Shown here: one piece after another, positions 40,341 through 51,154 of the stretch
Layout of the letters: every line of letters starts with the position of its first letter
Position numbering within the stretch: position 1 is the first letter of the stretch
Assembly: GCA_023334545.1 (NCBI GenBank)
Contig: JAADVB010000077.1
Location: 1-64,000 of the forward strand
Source: Salisapilia sapeloensis
Taxonomy: Eukaryota > Oomycota > Peronosporomycetes > Peronosporales > Salisapiliaceae
Reading direction: 5' to 3'
Length of the DNA: 64,000 nucleotides
Notes under the pieces: model-generated
What the model was told of the DNA's origin: nothing
Seen by the model: only the letters and a program-made list of their open reading frames with translations
Database searches by the model: none
Program-made: the position numbers and the translations under genes

Positions 40341-42984
40341 TCAAGTCTTGTCGTTGTACGGATGGCTGGCATCTCTGGACATGCCACGCGTTTCTTGAAC
40401 GAGATGGAAGCGATGACGTAGGAATGCCATTTCAAATTCTCCACGAAGCATTTCAGCTGGGTAATTATCATCCACAACTGCCCACGAACCAACGAGTACC
40501 ATGAAGATGCGTGAATCGAGAAAGTCAGGAACGACGACATTGCGCATATAGTCTCGACATTCGCGTTCCACTTCATCAAATGTTGTACGACAAGCGTTTT
40601 CGAGGTGACCATGTATGCGTTCACGGATGTGGCCATCGATAGGAATCGTACGACGGGAGTTACCACCACCTAGAAACTTGTCGTATATCTTTTTCGCTGA
40701 CCGAATGACGATCTGGTACGACGGTAGACGGCGAAAGTGTTCGATCTCTTCCCATAGCATAAGATTTTCAGAGCAGTGCTGGGTTTCCAGAAATGATCGC
40801 AAACTCATGAGGCATGGCTGATATCGGAGAAGAATATCCAAATGTTGTAGCTCCAACTTGCCACGTTTCCCTGCTTCATCGATTTCACGTAACTCTGCTT
40901 CGATAGATATCGGTGAAACACCAGACGGCCCATCATCCCCCGGTGTGGATGAATCCGATTGAAAGGTCATCAGGGACGGCGACGAGTTCGACTGAGACGA
41001 TGCTTGCTTTTTCAAAGTTTTCCGCAAGTTTTCATACTGCTTCGACTTGACGAAGCGAGGTAACGAGTCTTGTAGCATACCGTGACGGACACGAGCGGAT
41101 ATCTTTTTAAACATGTCCACACTTGGGTTGTTGATTCGCGCAGCAATTTCGTCTCGCATCGCAGTACTCATGTCCACTTGTAACTTGGCGGACGGAAGGA
41201 TGTACTTGCGGAAAATCTTCTTTGCGCTATGTTGGAGATACTCGATACCGGGCAGCAGTTTAAAGTCCTCCACTTCCTCACAGAATGCCAAGTAATGCTC
41301 CCAGCCTCGCTTTTGCATGAACGTACGAAAGAATTTCTTGGCGAATGGGTCTTCCAAGATCGTTTGGAGCTGTTCTTCTGGTGAAAGTTTGAACTCTTCC
41401 AGACCTCCTTGGATTGAAATTGCCTCATTTGTGGATGTTGATTTAATGGGAATGAGTTTCTCCACAGGGTAAAGCATAGCAGTTTCAATCAATTGGGCTT
41501 CCTTCATTGCCTCAATCTTACGCTGCGCAGCCTCCGTGTCTTCAACGGATAAACGCCTTGGTTGGTGATGCGGAATATTTTTCTTGGGCTCTGGATGAAC
41601 ACATTTAGAGTAGCTCAAGTACTCTTCCGATCGGCAAAACCCAGGCCAAATGGTTTCACTAATCTTATCAAAGATAATGGACTGAATTTCATAAAAGTTC
41701 TTTGGTACGAGGACTGCACCGCTTTCAGCGATTTCCTGAATCTCTTTTTCGATTTCATCGTCATCGAGAGGAATGTGGTTGGGAGACGTCGGTTTGCAGT
41801 ATCGTTCGTAAATTCGCTTTGTCTTGTTACCAATGAAAGAGAGGTTGGGTAGGCGCTTGCAATCCTCAACTTCCAGATAAAAGAGTAAGTTTTCTAGCGC
41901 CAACGCTTCCATACAGAACGTTTTTAGGAATCGAAGTTTGGCTGGATGCACTAGGATGTCACAAAGAGCATAGGATTCCTCCGCCTCCGGACTGTTTCCT
42001 GCTTGTGCTCCCGCTGGAGCACAAAACTCTTGCATCTTCTGAAACAGCTTACTTTCTCGAAAGCGAGGATAGACAGATTTTTCCAATGAAACAATGCAGA
42101 TATTCTGCGCTGCAGAATAGATTCCAGCAGATATATTGTCCGAGTCCAACGCCGCTTCAATTTCACTCAGCATCGCACCAGTGACACATACGGGCATGTA
42201 GGCTTCGGGAGATAGAAACTTGTCGTAGATTTTGCGTAGACGGCGTATGGTGTAGGAAGGCGATGGTAAGAGCTGCAGTGCATCAATTTCAACCCAGAAC
42301 TTGAGCATGTCAACGCCAGCGGGTATCTTTTGCTGCTGGGCATAATTAGTGAACAACTTGAAGGCGGCCGGGTCCGTCAGCACGTCCGTGGTGAAGACTG
42401 GTCCAAGATTTTGAGCTAAATCGAAACGAGTAGTGGAACATTTGTTAGCGCGATTTCCATTTAAGGCGTCTCCCGCAGTGCGAGGACGATGGTTCGTGGA
42501 CACTTTCACATCACGAGATGTAATCTTAGCATCAAAAACCGGTTGGGACTCACCGATAACAAGTTCCTGCGAGACCGTGCCTTCCTTCTTGATAGTTGCG
42601 TTTGCTTGTTTCTATTCGCATGCACGAAGACGAAAAAGATGTCATGGGTCTGTTTCACCTAATCGGGAAGCATTGCACATACCTGATCGGTCGATGACTG
42701 AATAGGCTCTAACACAACATTTGGCCTGATACGTGGGGTCAAGATGCCGTTTTGGCTCTCTTGCGTTTCGCTCGACAGCGTGCGCTCTGCTGTCAATGCT
42801 CTAAGGGACTCAAACATCTCTTCATCTGATATTCCGATCTTGACCAGTTCATTATATTTCTACAGTCAAGGGTAGAATGGTTTCGAGTTACTAGGTGCAA
42901 ACTGCGTGTCGCTACTAGTCATACCTCTTGTATCACCGCTAGTGTTTCAACGTCTGTGGTCGCGATCGACGCGCCGGCACCCAT
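40341..42984 (-). CDS. N-myristoylatable protein with four RGS domains (three exons)
   Basis: complement(join(40341..42611, 42683..42859, 42925..42984)), 835 residues. Both introns (65 and 71 nt) have GTATG donors and phase-0 junctions. Exon 1 encodes MGAGASIATTD, a textbook N-myristoylation signal (Gly2, Ser6), so the protein should sit on membranes. After a helical leader there are four RGS-type helical bundles, roughly at residues 150-280, 290-415, 495-615 and 675-805. Each has the LxFWxExxxxxxLP-like core (for example MLKFWVEIDALQLLP, LLFYLEVEDCKRLP, YLAFCEEVEDFKLLP, LMLWEEIEHFRRLP). RGS domains accelerate GTP hydrolysis by G-alpha subunits, and oomycetes use G-protein signalling in zoospore and sporangium biology. 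Which of the four repeats are active GAPs cannot be told. Confidence 0.85.
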
Positions 42985-43700
42985 GGTGAGTTTACAGGTT
43001 CAAGATAGATAAAAGGAGCCTTGAGCGTCCAATTGCGCTGGCAACTTGTGTTTCGTAAAAGGCGAAAGAGGCGTTATTACTTTTAAGAGCGCACGAACCC
43101 GTACCGCCTTCCAATCCATAAATAGATACCCCATTTGTATTATAAATAGTAAAAGTAGAAACTTGCGATCTCTACAAGTTTCCAAGTTTCCACATCATCA
43201 TGTCAACGCGAACAAGATTGATGATTGTGCGGTATATGATACATCGATTCAACTTCTTTGTGACTTCATTGCAACGATTAGTAGCGCGCTCCTTTACATC
43301 AGAAGCAGGATGCCATCTCGAATGGCATTCATGCGTATTTATTTTATATTTGTAGACGGAAATTCCCGTCTTCACTCTTTTTCTGTCATGTCCGTTTGCA
43401 CCTTCTTAACACTTTATCTTGCGTACATACGAAGTGATTCCTGTTACTAGTACCCGAGTCCTTGCGCCCTCTACAGTCATCTATCATGGCGTATCACGAA
43501 CGCTGGTCTCTATATCGATGCTAATGGTGGAACCTAGTCGCCGCTACTGCTCCTCCTATACAAGGTATAGATAAGGCCATTGGCTCCCACGATATGTCTG
43601 ACTCAACAGTTCAGAGCTGACGTACTGAGAGTGAGCTCACTTCTCATTTTCCTCGACATTCTACGTCTACCACTGTACTTGAGGAAGCGTCGGACAAACA
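42985..43700. other. Divergent intergenic region (RGS gene and transporter promoters)
   Basis: 716 bp between the RGS protein start and the APC transporter start. An open frame at 43046-43450 (+) has no domain and covers AT-rich sequence, so it is not annotated. CTCATTTTCCTCG near 43652 is a partial Inr-like match upstream of the transporter gene. Confidence 0.5.
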
Positions 43701-45233
43701 ATGGACGATAAAGACCCGAGTGGAAATACGATTAGCTTAGGCTCCTTTTCAAGTCTCACCGATGAACAAATGCAGCATCAACGCGGTATGTTTGTGGACC
43801 TAGGCGAACTCGAAAAGATCGATATGATTCTACAATCACCTCGTGCTGGTGGTAATGATGTACCTGCGCCGTTCGTGAACCACCGAGTACTCGGTCTCGT
43901 GACGGTCACTGCCATCATGATTCTGTATACGAGCGGCAGTCCGTACGGAACGGAATACGTTGTCTACGCTGCCGGTCCACTGCTAGCTATCCTCGGTTTC
44001 GTCGTGTTTTCTCTCTTCGTCGCCGCTCCGTATGGTGTTGTCGTGGCCGAGCTGTGCTCTGCGTTTCCAGAAGACGGAGGTTTCGTCGTGTGGGTACTCA
44101 ATGCGTTCGGACCCTTTTGGGCATTCCAAGTCGGGTGGTGGTCTTGGATTGGCAGTGTGCTGGCCAGTACCGTGCATCCTCGAATGATTTTCTTCCTCAT
44201 CTTCACCGAGTTCGCTGGTCTCAATATCGAATCGTCCGCTGCGCAATTTGGTATCAAGGTCGCGATTGCCATTATTGTAACACTGCCGATGCTGCTCGGA
44301 ACGCGCAGTGTTGGCAAGTTCAGTGCTGCCGCAGTCTTCCTAATGGCCTTGGCCTACATTATCTTCACGATCTGGTCATTAACGATGGCGACCGAGTGGG
44401 ATGATTTACTGGAAGTGCGCCATGATCAAAACAAGTATGATCCCCTTACGCGTGACGCCGAGTTTATTGGTGACGTGAACATCGAGTGGAATCTCTTCTT
44501 CAACGTTTTGTACTGGAACTACGGTGGAATCAACATGATTTCTGTCTTCGGCGGTGAAGTGAAAAACCCAGCCGGCGTCCTCCGTTCGGCTATTGCTATC
44601 ACGGTGCTCGTCAGTCTACTTCTCTTCACCATTCCGATGATAGCTGGACTGGTTACTGACAAGCTCCATTGGACATTTATCGGAAGAAACTCTTTCGCGT
44701 ACATGGCAAAGGCTATCGGTGGAACTCCACTCCACACGATCGTGTTCATTGGATCCGTCGCCGCAACGATGGGCTCGTTTACAGCGAGCACATTCTGTCA
44801 GTCATTTCAACTGTCCGGTATGGCTCAAAACCGACTCGTATGGTCAAAATTGGCCAAGAATGATCGTGTGCACAGCTCTCCGCTGCTAGCAACGCTCGCT
44901 TCCTTGCTCGTGACTATCCCAGTGCTGGTCATCGATCCGATGGAACTGATTCCGATTACCAACATGCTTACTGCCGGTGTCGAAGTTTTTGTCCTGTTCA
45001 CCGCGATCATGCTTCGTCGTAAGTTGCCATACATCCCACGTCCGTCGAAAGTCCCTGGAGGTATTCCAGTCCTCGTGGTGGCGACGATCCTTCCGGCTCT
45101 GATCTTCGTATATGTCACGGTTGAAGTGTTCCGCAATACGGTTAGTGCTATCATCGGTGCTCTTCTTATTCTCCTCGGTGCTGCCTATGGCGCCTATCGG
45201 TTCTACTATGTCAAGGAAAGAAACGTCTGGTAG
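43701..45233 (+). CDS. APC-superfamily amino acid/polyamine transporter
   Basis: A 510-residue protein, ATG 43701, about twelve membrane helices after a 65-residue cytosolic N-terminus. The glycine-rich unwound helix 1 (TSGSPYGTEYVV), the PEDGGFVVWVLNAFGPFWAF segment after helix 2-3 and YWNYGGINMISVFGGEVKNP mark the APC fold of the LAT/polyamine-uptake type seen in plants, protists and oomycetes. These transporters import amino acids or polyamines, usually with H+. The second half is well conserved up to a short basic tail. Substrate is not certain; the N-terminal features favour polyamines or amino acids without distinguishing them. Likely plasma membrane. No intron. Confidence 0.9.
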   Translation: MDDKDPSGNTISLGSFSSLTDEQMQHQRGMFVDLGELEKIDMILQSPRAGGNDVPAPFVNHRVLGLVTVTAIMILYTSGSPYGTEYVVYAAGPLLAILGFVVFSLFVAAPYGVVVAELCSAFPEDGGFVVWVLNAFGPFWAFQVGWWSWIGSVLASTVHPRMIFFLIFTEFAGLNIESSAAQFGIKVAIAIIVTLPMLLGTRSVGKFSAAAVFLMALAYIIFTIWSLTMATEWDDLLEVRHDQNKYDPLTRDAEFIGDVNIEWNLFFNVLYWNYGGINMISVFGGEVKNPAGVLRSAIAITVLVSLLLFTIPMIAGLVTDKLHWTFIGRNSFAYMAKAIGGTPLHTIVFIGSVAATMGSFTASTFCQSFQLSGMAQNRLVWSKLAKNDRVHSSPLLATLASLLVTIPVLVIDPMELIPITNMLTAGVEVFVLFTAIMLRRKLPYIPRPSKVPGGIPVLVVATILPALIFVYVTVEVFRNTVSAIIGALLILLGAAYGAYRFYYVKERNVW

Positions 45234-45416
45234 ACTTGTATGCACGTAAAGTTGGGAATATATCCATTTGATCTCGTATTAGTTACCTGAAGATGATGTA
45301 TCGTGTAGTAACATATCAGAAGTGAATATATGTATCCTTGATAAGATCATTGAAGCAAAAGTTTACACTACGTATAAATGGAAAAACAAAAGTAACATAT
45401 GAACAAAGTTACGTGC

Positions 45417-48400
45417 TTACGTCTCACTTAAGCGAGCGTCATGTGGCACCGACTCACTGTCGATCTTGTACGCACCTGGAGCATACGCCGTGGATCTCAC
45501 CGTACTAAACGATTGAGAGCTGTCAAACATATTGCTACCCAAGCGGCTATCCTCCGACATTCGGAAGGCAGTACTTCGTCGATCACCGGCAGAATTCCGT
45601 TGGGCCATGCCAATTGCATCCGACCGAGGCATCGAGTTGGACGCAATGTACGACTCGGCCAACGTCGTCTCTTCGTCACAACTGAAGGCAAATCCAGTGT
45701 TCCTTCGTGAAGGTCCGGACATATAAAGCTGCGTCACTGGCTGCCAGCTATTTCCTGCCGAGTTCACGGATTCCGCGTTGTATACACTCGTCGATGGCGT
45801 GTGCGAACTAGCCGACTGAGGTGCAGAGCTACAGACACTAGGATCGTACACCTCGGCCTGCTGTGGTTGCGGCATTTGTGGTGAAGAATGTTTCTCCTTC
45901 ATACTCGGAGGTGAAGGTGTTCGTTTAGCAGGCGCGTTGCTGATGAACGTATCCACCGTTCTCGACGTCTTACGCCCATCGTCGGCGTTTCCATCATACC
46001 CAGCGACGTCATGCAACGTCATGGAGAGTGTCTGCTCTTCAATGTTATGAATCGTGTATCGCCGTTTCTCGGTGTTTGCAGTCTCCTTTAGAACTTGTGC
46101 GAGCGACGGGTAGAACATGCGCTGGTACAAGTTCCAGGCAATGTGTCTCGCCAACGCAATCGTACAGCCCATGACGACGACGAGGATGTATCCCCACGTC
46201 GCAGCAGTGGGTATGAATGCACCAAACTCATCGTACCCGATCTTAAAGGTCGCCGCGTACGGGACGACGGTCCCGAGCGTCGCTACGACGAACCACAAGA
46301 GGACACTAACTATCCATCCAACGAACGACATGGTAGTCCACGTATCTGCTATGAGCCAAATCTTCAGATTGACAACCAAAACGACCATACTGAAGGCAAC
46401 CATGCCCATCTCGACACGCGACTCACTTCCAGTCATGCCTTCCGAAGCGTTGAATCCAAACGACATGACAACGAAGATGATAAGCGACTCGTACACGGCA
46501 GCAGCAAGCCACCGTAGGAACGTGTAAAAGTTGAAATTCTGACGCTCTGGACCGTTGCGATAGAGGCGAGGGTGGTCAATGGACATGTGTGCTGGCAAGT
46601 CTTTATCCATGACGCCGACAAAGATGATCGGGAGGCCGGTGAACAAGATATTGTACACCTGTACGCCGAACTCCCAATACAGCTTAGATCCTGATGCACC
46701 GGAGAGGTAGCCGTACCAGTACTGCGCCAAGACGAGTGTAATGTTTTTGTAGAACATGTAGAGGACGAGTTTGGAGATGCGGAGGTAGTTCCATCGACCG
46801 TGGACAAGCAAGAGTCGTTCTAGGTATCGGAACTGGGCGATCGCATAGTCACTCGAGTTAACGGCCTGCATACCTTCCTGTCCACTGATACCGACACCGA
46901 CATGTGCTGCTTGGATCATCGCAACGTCATTCGCACCGTCGCCGATGGCCAGTGTACGTACGTGCTCCATATTATCACGCACGAGACGAACCATCTCTGC
47001 TTTCTGCGCTGGCGAGACACGGTTACAGACGACTGCGCGACAGTGTTTTGTGTACTCGAGAAGGTGTGGTGCAGTTTGCTCCGTCAGGGCCCACTCGAGC
47101 GCCTCTCCATCTATAATCAACGCTGTCTCAAGCGAAGGCTCCTGCTTCTTCCGCTGTTCGTACTCGTACAGCGCATCCATCAATTTCTGACGAAGAGATT
47201 CTTCAGTCGGGCAGGTAGTCGTGTTGATGACCACTTGATGCACGGCATTCTCAAGCAACGAGCAAGCGTACGCAATGTTAATAGCCGTCTCTTCCTTGTC
47301 TCCCGTGAGCATCCACACTTTAATCTCGGCAGTCGTCAGTCTACCAAGACATGTCGGAACACCTTCCTGCAGCTTGTCTTCAATTGCAGTCGCTCCAATA
47401 AGCTCTAGACCTTCCTCAATCTCTTCCATCAGATCGTCAATCGAGTTCGGTTTGCCCTCCTTCCGTCGCTCAATCTCCCCGACGTCTCCAATCGCATCGT
47501 CATACTTTTCCTTCCACGCTTCAAACTCGTGCTCATCAAGACGCTTGACGGCCAGTGCCAATGTCCGTAGTCCGTCATCAGCATACTTTTCCATGTGCTC
47601 CATCGTGACTTTCTTGATTCTGTCCATACTCGGATCGTCTTTTAAGCGCTGATAGATCATCATATCTGCTCCTTTACAATAGAGGAAGAGCTGTCCGTCC
47701 GGTCGACGAACGACGACGGACATGCGTTTGCGTGTACTATTAAACTCTAAAACGTCTAGCACTTCATACTCATTCATCTCGCCCAGAACTTCTACCTTAA
47801 CACGACCGACGCTGCGTGATTTAAAGCTAAAACCACAGAACGCAGCACCAGCGACCAACGCCTGTTCGTCTGGAGAAGAAGCAGACAGTCGTGTTTCGCC
47901 ATTGTCCAGCGTTTCCGGGATGACAGTATGGCAGACAGCCAAGTGCTCAAAGAAACGGTAAATGTACTGCTGCTGCTGCTCGCCGCTCTTTCCATCAAGC
48001 GCTCGGAAGAGAGCTGGGTCGACAAAGTTTACGTACGGCATCTTCTGGACACCTGGATCAAGCTTTGGTTCCGCCGGGATGGGTTTATTCGCTCGCAGGA
48101 GTGCAGCTCGACCGATCTCGGTGATACCAGAGCCGTAGGAGACGCCATTGATACTGCACTTGCGGAATTCCATGACGTTACAGGTTAATGTACCTGTCTT
48201 GTCGGAGAAGACGTATGAGATTTGACCGAGCTCTTCGTTTAGCTCCATCGTACGTACGATGGCAGGCGTGTCCGTCTCTGCGTGGTACATTTCGAGGTCC
48301 CACGCCATAAAACAGGACTGGAGGAATTTGACACTTGTCATACTGACGTACAAGGAGATGGGAATGACTTGGTACAAGAGTAGAAAGTAGTAGAACGTCA

Positions 48401-49556
48401 TCTGGATGAATGACTGCCATCGAGGCGTCTTGGTCACGTCTGTTAAAATGTACCACGTATCATCCACAATGTCATACTGATACGTGATGTAGCATGCGGC
48501 TGCGACTGCACATGCGACGAAGAGCAAGGCACAGACGACGCCGATCATGCGATTGATCTGGAGCATAATGTCGCTCCATTTGGACGGAGGAGAGCTCGCA
48601 CTTTGCATGATTTTCGTGTCCGGACCAGTGTTTAGGACGAGACCGTAGACCCAGTCTGTATTTCGGAGATTGCAGCCTCGCAGCAAGATGTTTTTCACTG
48701 ATATCGGTGCAGTTTCCGCTGCTTTATCGCCTACGGAAGCTTCCACTTTTCCTGCAAACTTGTTAATGTACGGATTCGGTTGTTCGCATCGGACGACGCC
48801 ACGCAACTGAGCTACTTGATCTGGTTGGGATAGATCTCGCATCGTGGCGGAGATGGCTTGACGAAGCTTTAGGTTGGTTTCTCCGTCCAAACTCTTTGTT
48901 TCGACGTAGCAAATGCCACTAGCGATTTCAGCATCGGGCTCTGCGACGGACAATACGAGGACGTCAGCAGGTACGACTTCTCGATTACGAATGACAAGAA
49001 AGTCTCCGACCTGTACTTCTGCCCACTTGTGATCCTCGATCTGGTCGTTCCGAACGATGTGGCACGTCGCGGAATTTGCTTGTGTATCCGATCGGTGTCG
49101 ACGAAGATCTTCCATGACAGCAAAGACAGCGTCGATGGAGATCACGAAGAAAAGGACAGGCGCATTGGACGGAATGCCGTATGTGTTACTGATGGATTTG
49201 ATGGATTGGAGGACACAGACGACGAGGAAGAAAAAGTTGGCGACTTTGGTGAAGCTTTCGAAGAGGAAGCGAGGTAAGAAGGTGATCATCGAGTACTTGG
49301 ACGTGACGATGACATTAGTGCACCTTTCAAACACAGCATTGCCAGGTGCGTAATTGAAAAAGACTTCTCGCAACTCGGCCTTGGGTGGTAAGTTGGCATC
49401 CTCCCCTTGTTCATGTTCTTGTCCATGGCTGCTTTCGAGCATTGCATCTACGCCAGGCGTACTTCTCGCCAAGTGTCCCTCACCCAGCACAGGCGTCTCT
49501 ACTTCATTGTACTGTCCATGACTTGATCCCGACTTGGTCGGCGGCGTCGACTCCAT
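45417..49556 (-). CDS. P4-type ATPase, phospholipid flippase (second paralogue)
   Basis: A 1379-residue protein; the first ATG in frame is 49556, and the frame is open upstream without one. Motifs: DGET near residue 226, DKTGT near 452, TGDKEETA, and GDGAND near 872, with the PISL motif in helix 4. The sequence parallels the flippase at 26772-30779 along its whole length, but it has no intron at the ESFTKVANFF position and has a longer, Ser/Pro-rich C-terminal tail (about 190 residues), which often carries autoinhibitory or phosphorylation sites. Like the other it would flip aminophospholipids inward, probably at the trans-Golgi or plasma membrane. It converges on the transporter gene and diverges from the SFT2 gene (263 bp between start codons). 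Confidence 0.95.
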   Translation of the reverse strand: MESTPPTKSGSSHGQYNEVETPVLGEGHLARSTPGVDAMLESSHGQEHEQGEDANLPPKAELREVFFNYAPGNAVFERCTNVIVTSKYSMITFLPRFLFESFTKVANFFFLVVCVLQSIKSISNTYGIPSNAPVLFFVISIDAVFAVMEDLRRHRSDTQANSATCHIVRNDQIEDHKWAEVQVGDFLVIRNREVVPADVLVLSVAEPDAEIASGICYVETKSLDGETNLKLRQAISATMRDLSQPDQVAQLRGVVRCEQPNPYINKFAGKVEASVGDKAAETAPISVKNILLRGCNLRNTDWVYGLVLNTGPDTKIMQSASSPPSKWSDIMLQINRMIGVVCALLFVACAVAAACYITYQYDIVDDTWYILTDVTKTPRWQSFIQMTFYYFLLLYQVIPISLYVSMTSVKFLQSCFMAWDLEMYHAETDTPAIVRTMELNEELGQISYVFSDKTGTLTCNVMEFRKCSINGVSYGSGITEIGRAALLRANKPIPAEPKLDPGVQKMPYVNFVDPALFRALDGKSGEQQQQYIYRFFEHLAVCHTVIPETLDNGETRLSASSPDEQALVAGAAFCGFSFKSRSVGRVKVEVLGEMNEYEVLDVLEFNSTRKRMSVVVRRPDGQLFLYCKGADMMIYQRLKDDPSMDRIKKVTMEHMEKYADDGLRTLALAVKRLDEHEFEAWKEKYDDAIGDVGEIERRKEGKPNSIDDLMEEIEEGLELIGATAIEDKLQEGVPTCLGRLTTAEIKVWMLTGDKEETAINIAYACSLLENAVHQVVINTTTCPTEESLRQKLMDALYEYEQRKKQEPSLETALIIDGEALEWALTEQTAPHLLEYTKHCRAVVCNRVSPAQKAEMVRLVRDNMEHVRTLAIGDGANDVAMIQAAHVGVGISGQEGMQAVNSSDYAIAQFRYLERLLLVHGRWNYLRISKLVLYMFYKNITLVLAQYWYGYLSGASGSKLYWEFGVQVYNILFTGLPIIFVGVMDKDLPAHMSIDHPRLYRNGPERQNFNFYTFLRWLAAAVYESLIIFVVMSFGFNASEGMTGSESRVEMGMVAFSMVVLVVNLKIWLIADTWTTMSFVGWIVSVLLWFVVATLGTVVPYAATFKIGYDEFGAFIPTAATWGYILVVVMGCTIALARHIAWNLYQRMFYPSLAQVLKETANTEKRRYTIHNIEEQTLSMTLHDVAGYDGNADDGRKTSRTVDTFISNAPAKRTPSPPSMKEKHSSPQMPQPQQAEVYDPSVCSSAPQSASSHTPSTSVYNAESVNSAGNSWQPVTQLYMSGPSRRNTGFAFSCDEETTLAESYIASNSMPRSDAIGMAQRNSAGDRRSTAFRMSEDSRLGSNMFDSSQSFSTVRSTAYAPGAYKIDSESVPHDARLSET

Positions 49557-49819
49557 CAACGTAACAAGAGTTTCTTGTGTGTATTGCAAACGGCACAACA
49601 AGTAGTTTTGTTCAGGTATGTACAAGTGGTACGGAAGTACGCTTGCCGTTCAAACGCCCTCGCGTCCAGAGTGATGAAAAGGAGGCTGAACTCTATCTCA
49701 AGTCCCTAACCGTTTCGTTCGATTGCAAAGAGCCAGACAGGTTGTTATCCAACCACCTGCATATCGCACGGTACCTTCGTGCGACCTCCCTGAAGTCTTC
49801 TTCTGAGAACGATATAAAT

Positions 49820-50812
49820 ATGAGCTCAAGCGCATGGGATAAATGGGGCACCAAGCCTTCGAATGGGACTACGAACTTTTGGAAGAACTCGCCACTGTCC
49901 CAGACGTCGACTGTAGCGTCGGACGATGAATTGACGCCAACGTCTAGTACATCGTCGCCGTGGGGGAAGCTGCAGCAGGCGTGGGGATCAGCTCAGAGTT
50001 TCACGAAAAAGTATGCTGCGTTGCCGACGGACCAAGAAGCAGTCGTGTTAGAGGATGGGAACATTGCAGCGGTTTCGGAGAAGGAGACACCGCGAACGTG
50101 GCTTTCATGGAAAACTCAGGACCCCGAGGTGGCGGCAGCGAGTACGAGTAGCATGCCATGGGATGTTCGTTTCAAGTATTTCGTCACGTTTGTTATCATG
50201 GGCTTGGTCTTCTTTGGCATGGCTTCCATCTTTATCCCTCTGGTATGCAAATATATACTTTATACAGGGAGAATCGATGTTTATTCTGCAGTAGATTGTG
50301 ATTCGACCGTCGAAATTCGCTCTGAGCTTCACTTTCGGTAGTCTATGTCTAATGGGCGCATTCGCCATGCTGCGTGGACCGATGATCTACCTACGAGGAC
50401 TAGTCCAGACCTCTCGATTGCCACTTACTCTAGCTTATTTCCTATCTTTAGGTACGTCTTCTTGATACAATGAGCTGTAGGCATATGATAGTAACCTTGA
50501 TGGATACAGGCTCGACACTGTATAGCTGTCTTATACTAGGCAACTACATTCTCGTCGTTGTCAGCTCCGTCCTACAGGTATGGAATATACTGTCAATGAG
50601 AGAGAAGAAATGCTGATTCGCATGCTAGTTGGTGACACTCTCGGCCTTTGCATTGGGAGCCCTACCAGGAGGAAACGCCAGTCTTAAAGGTATACTTAAG
50701 CTATCTTTTATATATGACACTAGTACTGAATTTGGTGGTAGCATTTGGGATGATGTTCTGGCGGGCAACTAGGAATATGGTCAATATGATGTCGCGCCTA
50801 TTTGCTGGATAG
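49820..50812 (+). CDS. SFT2: SFT2-domain vesicle transport protein (five exons)
   Basis: join(49820..50242, 50295..50451, 50510..50577, 50629..50689, 50742..50812), 259 residues. All four introns are 51-58 nt, GT-AG, and in phase. ATG 49820 begins MSSSAWDKWG; the open frame upstream is not coding. The N-terminal 120 residues are Ser/Thr/Trp-rich and cytosolic. The rest is the SFT2 domain with four helices: YFVTFVIMGLVFFGMASIFI, then RPSKFALSFTFGSLCLMGAF, a helix after LYSCLILGNYI, and the last before AFGMMFWRATRNM. SFT2/Got1-like proteins act in retrograde traffic from endosomes to the Golgi and in fusion with the Golgi. The exon joins were confirmed by the SFT2 pattern itself, so the model is strong. 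Confidence 0.9.
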
Positions 50813-50926
50813 ATTTCCTCGTAGACACCCGACAGATCTTACGAATCACTTCCATAAAAGGATATTTGCATCTTAGTTTGATTTCCTTTGATTATTCGCT
50901 TCTACTTGCTCGATGTCGCTCCAAGC

Positions 50927-51154
50927 CTAGGATTGAATGAGTTGATAGATAGACGATGAGTGTAAAGTTGCTACCGTTTTGTCGCAAGAGCTATCGATCG
51001 CAGGCTGTTTCTTTGGAAGTGAATCGACGTATGTAATTGCGCCCATGAGGACGACGCACAGGACTCCGTAGGCAGCGCTCTGGCGGTTTGTTAAGTGTCG
51101 GAAGGGCAAAAACATCGTGGCAGAGTCGGATGTGGCATTTGGAAGGGATACCAT
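50927..51154 (-). CDS. Small one-helix membrane protein, unknown
   Basis: A 75-codon frame from ATG 51154. It has a hydrophilic start, one hydrophobic segment (AAYGVLCVVLMGAITYV) and a short polar tail with one cysteine. Size and layout resemble small subunits of mitochondrial inner-membrane complexes, but no family is recognised. It converges on the SFT2 gene. The short length makes this uncertain; an upstream exon is possible, because the frame is open to 51328 without an ATG. Confidence 0.4.
   Translation of the reverse strand: MVSLPNATSDSATMFLPFRHLTNRQSAAYGVLCVVLMGAITYVDSLPKKQPAIDSSCDKTVATLHSSSIYQLIQS

Noticed and set aside
42612-42682. A possible extra intron just downstream in the RGS gene, after the GGTGAGTCC donor-like site near 42555
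   Set aside because: The frame reads straight through in the same phase and gives sensible protein, so only the 71-nt intron is kept.
49577-49819. Upstream extension of the SFT2 frame
   Set aside because: Starts without family similarity and overlaps the flippase promoter; the ATG at 49820 begins the protein-like part.
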